From Malania oleifera (taxonomy: Eukaryota > Streptophyta > Magnoliopsida > Santalales > Ximeniaceae), in the NCBI RefSeq assembly GCF_029873635.1, contig NC_080428.1, positions 68,629,601 to 68,693,600 on the forward strand: DNA of 64,000 bases, written 5' to 3'. Positions 59,350-64,000 of the stretch are shown here, piece by piece. A program made the position numbers and the translations under genes. The stretch's first letter is position 1. The number at the start of each line of letters is the position of its first letter. The notes below the pieces were generated by a model. The model did no database searches and was not told the DNA's origin. It worked only from the letters and a program-made list of their open reading frames with translations.

Positions 59350-62300
59350 ACTTGCTTTTAAGAGGCGATCATATCTTACTCTTGACTTTCGACATTCAAG
59401 CAATGCCGACCTCATACAATTCTACCTCCATCCTTGCTACGAGAAAAGAATTGTCACAGTCCGTCCACTCCACACCCGCAGAACCATTGGGTGTCAGTAG
59501 GAAGGAATTCCTCGCTTTCCAAAAGGAAATGAAGGATATGCTTAACCAACTCTTACAGCAAAAGAGTCAGGAAGGGCATGTCCTCCACCAATGGCAAGAG
59601 AGCCTCAGTGTAGACAAGAAAGCTGACAAACCAGCGAAAAACAAGGAAAAAATCTACCTCAACAAGAAAATAGAGGATGCAAACAGCATAGATGTCAATC
59701 AACAAAGATCCACGGAGCTTGAAGAAAAGATAAAGAAAATAAATCACATAGAAAAGATGATGAAAGAGGGCAGAACCAAACCCTACTACGGGGAAGCGTC
59801 CCTGAGGTCCTCAAAGCCACCATTCAATAAAGAAATCATGGAGGCTCCACTGCCAAGTAGATTCAAGATGCTCACCTTTGAAAGGTACGAGGGTCTAAAT
59901 AACCCAATTGATCATCTGGATACCTTCAAGATGGTGATGCAGTTGCAAGGGGCTCCAGACGCCATCATGTGCCGAGCTTTTGCAACAACCCTTAAGGGTA
60001 CTGCCAGAGACTGGTACCGAACTCTACGACCCGGATCAATTGGTTCCTTCTCAGAGATGGAACAACTATTCACCGGCCACTTCCTTAGTGGCCGAAGAAT
60101 TGCTAAAACAATGGGCCATCTCATGAGTATGGCGCAAGGAGAGCAGGAGACTCTAAAGAAATTCATGCACCGCTTCAACACGACAACCCTAGAAATCCGC
60201 AACCTAGACATGGGGGTGGCTTTAGCATCCTTGACAACGGCTCTCCAGCCTAGAAGCTTCTTATACTCTCTAGGGAAAAAATCGCTGGTGGATATGGGGG
60301 AGCTGATGGCTCAAGCACAAAAATACATCAACTTGGAGGAGATGATGGATACAAGAGGAAGTCGCATAGAGCGGAAAAGGAAAAGTAGTAGCAGGGAGAC
60401 GGGAGAATCCTATAGATCCGCGAAAAGATACGAGACTAGTGCACTACACACCAGCCTAAAGATAAGAGGACAACCCAACAAGTTCTCTACCTACACACCC
60501 CTGAATGTACCGCGCTCTGAATTATTGATGCAGATCAGAAAGAAGGACTATGTCTCGTGGCCTGAACCCATGCGAACGCCTCTTCACAAGCGAAACATGT
60601 CCAAGTTCTGCGCATTCCATAGGGATCATGGTCACGACATAGAGGAATGCATTCAGTTGAAGAAAGAAATCGAAGCCCTAATAAGAAATGGATACCTGTC
60701 AAAGTTTATAAAGGAAAAAGATCCACAAAGGGAACCTCTCGGGCAAAGGAGGCCTTGCGCAAAAGAGAAAGAAGTGCAGGTCATAGGGGAAATTGCGGTG
60801 ATCTTCGGAGGATCCGCTAGCGGAGGAGATAGTGGGGGTGCTCGCAAAAGATATGCTAAACAGGTGCTCTCGATGGAGAAGGGGGAAACCAGTAGCAAAT
60901 GAAGCAAAAAAAGACGACGTCGTAACCTTCGACATCGGAGACGAAGAAGGGGTACAACAGCCACATGATGTCGCACTGGTGCTCTCCCTGCTGGTTGCGA
61001 GTTATAAAGTCAGACGCGTGTTGATAGACAAAGGGAGCTCAGCAAACGTCATGTTCTGGTTGGTCCTGGTCGGAATGAAAATCAATAAGTAATGACTCAA
61101 ACCAGTCTTAACTCCTCTGGTCGGATTCGGGGGAGACGTTGTTCATCCCTTGGGTACAATCACGGTGCCAGTGACAATGGGGACGACCCCACAGCAAGTT
61201 ACTACGCTGACAGAGTTCCTTGTGGTTGACTGACCTTCAGTGTACAAAATATCATATTGGGTCGCCCTTTGCTTAATGCGGTTCGGGCTGTAACCTCAAC
61301 ATACCACATCAAAATCAAATTCCCTACACCACACGGGACAGGGTTTGTCAAAGGAGATCAAGCAACTGCTCGGAGCTGCTACGTAATGACTTTGAAAGGA
61401 AAGATGGAGGCAAGAGAAACCCTAACGGTGGAGGACCTAGAAGTAAGGGGCGAGTATCCTCAAATCAGTACAGTGGAAGAAGACATCATGCACATACCCC
61501 TAAGGGCCACCAGGAGAGAAGTGTGCAGATCGAAAATCACTTGCCCGACACCTTGAAAGCAGAGCTAAGTGAACTGTTGAACGAATTCATTGATGTGTTC
61601 GCCTGGTCAGCCGCAGACATGCCATACATTGATCCTGCAGTCATGGAGCATAGACTGCAGATCGACCCCAATCACTGACCTGTGAAACAGAAAAAAAGGA
61701 GTTTCGCAATGGAGCGAATTAAGATAATCGACGAGGAAGTGACGAAGCTGGTGCAAGCCAACTTCGTCAGGGAGGTAGACTACCCGGAGTGGCTGAGCAA
61801 CGTGGTTCTTGTAAGGAAGCCGAACGGAAAATGGCGCACTTGCATAGACTTCACGGACCTGAATAAGGCGTGCCCAAAGGACAACTTTCCTCTCCCCCGA
61901 ATCGACCAGCTGGTAGATTTGACCTCTGGGCACGAACTCCTCAGCTTCATGGATGCTTACTCGGGATACAATCAGATCCCTATGTGTCGAGCAGACGAAG
62001 AAAAAACATCTTTTATCACTAAAAGGGGCATGTATTGTTGCCGAGTAATGCCCTTCGGGCTAAAAAATGCAGAAGCCACATACCAGAGATTGGTGAACAG
62101 GATCTTTAAAGATCAGCTCGGAAAAATAATGGAGGTGTACGTGGACGATATGCTGGTAAAAAGTTTGGAGGTAGGGAAGCACTGTAAAGACCTGAGGGAA
62201 ACGTTTGAACTCCTTCGCCGATACCAAATGAAACTGAACCCGTCGAAATGTGTGTTCGGTGTTTCTGTAGGAAAGTTCCTGGGCTTTATGGTGACCTACA

Positions 62301-64000
62301 GAGGCATAGAAGCCAACCCAGACAAAATAAGAGCACTATTAGAAATGGAGGCTCCGCGGACGAAGAAGGAGATACAAGTCTTGACAGGGAGGATAGCCTC
62401 TCTTAGTAGATTTTTCTCCTACTCGGGAGACAGGCTTACCTTTCTTCAAAGCACTAAGGAAGAAGGGAGGATTCAAATAGGGGAAGGAGCAGGCCAAAGC
62501 CTTCGAACAGTTCAAGTAGTACCTTGGTTCCCCACCCCTTTTAACGAAGGCAAAGACAGGAGAAGACCTCTACCTATATATAGCATCTACAGAAAATGCC
62601 GTTAGCGCACTCCTGGTACGGGAAGAAGGCCGAAGGCATCAGCCCATATACGATACTAGTAAGGTGCTGAGTGGAGCTAAAAAAAATTATTGTACGGTGG
62701 AAAAGATAGCTTTCTCCATCGTTTGTGCTGTGCAAAAATTGAAGCCCTACTTTTAGGTCCACAAGGTAATTGTGCTAACAAACCTGCCAATGAGACAGAT
62801 TCTGTCGCGGCCAGAGAGTTCGGGAAGGATGATGAGGTGGTTAATCGAATTAAGTGAATTCGACATACAATACCAATCAAGGCCCGTTGTCAAGGCCCCA
62901 GTGCTTGCGGACTTCACAGCCGAAAGACTCCCCGAGTCAGCTGCTAAGTCAGATGTATGGGCGCTACATGTCAATGGGTTGTCTAACGCGGCTGGAGGAG
63001 GAGCTGGATTCATCCTCTTAGCCTCGGACGGCAGCGAAACTCTTTTCGCACTAAAATTAGAGTTCTCGGCAACAAACAACGATGCGGAGTATGAAGCTTT
63101 GTTAGCAAGTCTACGCTTGGTAGAAGCACTAGGAGTGGCACAGATCAAGGTTTCGAGTGATTCCCAGCTAGTGGTAAAGCAGCTGAAAGGAGAATTTGAG
63201 GTTAGGGATCAAAAAATGAAGAAGTACCTCGCAAAGGCTCAAGAATACGCAAAAGCGTTAGTTCATTTTGACATAGAATGCGTACCAAGGGCCGAGAACA
63301 AAAAGGCCGATGCACTTGCTAGATTGGCCTCAGCAATCAGCGCGGAATGGAATGACATTATTTATCTAGAGCGGATAGGGAAACCCTTATATGAGGAGGA
63401 CAGAATTAACTTAGTGGAATCTGAAATCAGCAAGGAGGATTCGAGGGCGCCTCTATTCCTGTACCTTCAGGACGGATCCCTACTAGAGGACAACAAGGAA
63501 TCTCTGAAAGTGAGAAGGAAGGCAGCAAGATATATGCTGATAGGCCGGGAGTTGTACAGACAATCCCTAACACTCGTTGTCTAAGCAATGAAGAAGGGAA
63601 CTAAGGGAAATTCAGGAAGGAGTGTGCGGAAACCACCTTGCTAGTAGGGCCTTAGCCCACAAAGCCATGCGGCAGGGGTTTTACTGGCCCACGATGAAGA
63701 AAGACGCGCTTGAACTCGTCAAACGATGCGACATGTGTCAGAGATGCGCAGCAGTACCACACGTACCCTCTAATCTACTCTCCCCTCTAACCAGTCCCTG
63801 TCCCTTGCCCAGTGGGGAATAGACATCCTGGGACCTCTACTGCAGGCAACTGGCCAAAGAAAGTTTTTGTTGGTAGTAATCGACTATTTCACTAAGTGGG
63901 TAAAGGTCGAACACCTAGCCACCATAACAGAGCAAAACATTACGCACTTCGTGTGGACATCAGTGGTTTGTCATTTCGGAATCCCTTGGGCAATAGTTAT

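Larger units (their letters stand above)
58889..64000 (+). mobile_element. Ty3/gypsy retrotransposon, Tat lineage, cut by window end
   Basis: The left LTR (about 58889-59330) ends ...CCCGCAACA and is followed by the TTGGCGCCGTCTGTGGGA primer site. Gag lies at about 59403-60900: MCRAFATTLKGTARDWYRTL within the gag domain and FCAFHRDHGHDIEECIQLK as zinc-binding part. Then come a protease region (about 60980-61250) and reverse transcriptase at about 61680-62600 with DFTDLNKACPKDNFPLPRID and VYVDDMLVKS. A first RNase H follows (about 62560-62850), then a second, archaeal-type RNase H at about 62950-63340 (WALHVNGLSNAAGGGAGF). The integrase has an HHCC zinc finger (CDMCQRC near 63725) and a core from about 63815. 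A second RNase H marks the Tat group. The coding part has a few breaks; the right part is outside the window. Confidence 0.92.

Noticed and set aside
59912-60211. Minus-strand frames opposite the gypsy gag
   Set aside because: Shadow of the plus-strand gag domain.

Overview
The window is nuclear DNA of a flowering plant, most likely a eudicot. It is AT-rich, its genes have introns with plant splice sites, it carries plant-type L1 and RTE LINEs, Ty1/copia and Ty3/gypsy retrotransposons and MITEs, and it contains a patch of plastid-derived DNA. I cannot name the species from the sequence.

Two host genes are well supported, both on the minus strand. The first (1359-4473, three exons, 314 aa) is a mitochondrially targeted protein resembling GAMETE CELL DEFECTIVE 1. 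The second (14460-27389, eight exons, 269 aa) is an EB1c-type microtubule plus-end-binding protein. It is stretched to 13 kb by one 8.9-kb intron that holds a LINE tail, a gypsy gag scrap and unassigned sequence. In both genes the exon phases join exactly at GT-AG sites. A third host locus at 36.5-37.6 kb is an unprocessed pseudogene of cytosolic ribosomal protein S9 (uS4) that still has promoter-like motifs. A mosaic of nuclear plastid DNA (ycf1, trnV-GAC, the 16S-trnI spacer, 16S, 23S and half of trnfM) lies at 10.0-10.9 kb between two copies of a 50-bp direct repeat.

Layout: 1-5 kb, the GCD1-like gene and its upstream region; 7.5-9.5 kb, a decayed L1 with a MITE inside; 10-11 kb, plastid mosaic; 12.3 kb, a MITE; 14.5-27.4 kb, EB1c; 27.9-28.15 kb, a SINE-like insertion; 28-36 kb, AT-rich spacer with a TRIM-like scrap, a solo copia LTR inside a MITE, and a 126-bp tandem duplication; 36.3-37.6 kb, RPS9 pseudogene; 38.5-56.6 kb, a nest of L1 fragments (including a 2.3-kb tandem unit) that received a copia element, a hAT-type MITE and a nearly full-length RTE LINE; 58.9-64 kb, a Tat-type gypsy element running off the right edge.

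I found no new multi-gene system. The most informative signals are insertion histories that can be read to the base: exact 16-bp target duplications on three non-LTR insertions, an 8-bp duplication with a paralogous empty site, and nested insertions. Others are the plastid mosaic with deamination-like decay and a perfect 40-bp snap-back inverted repeat at 55.4 kb.
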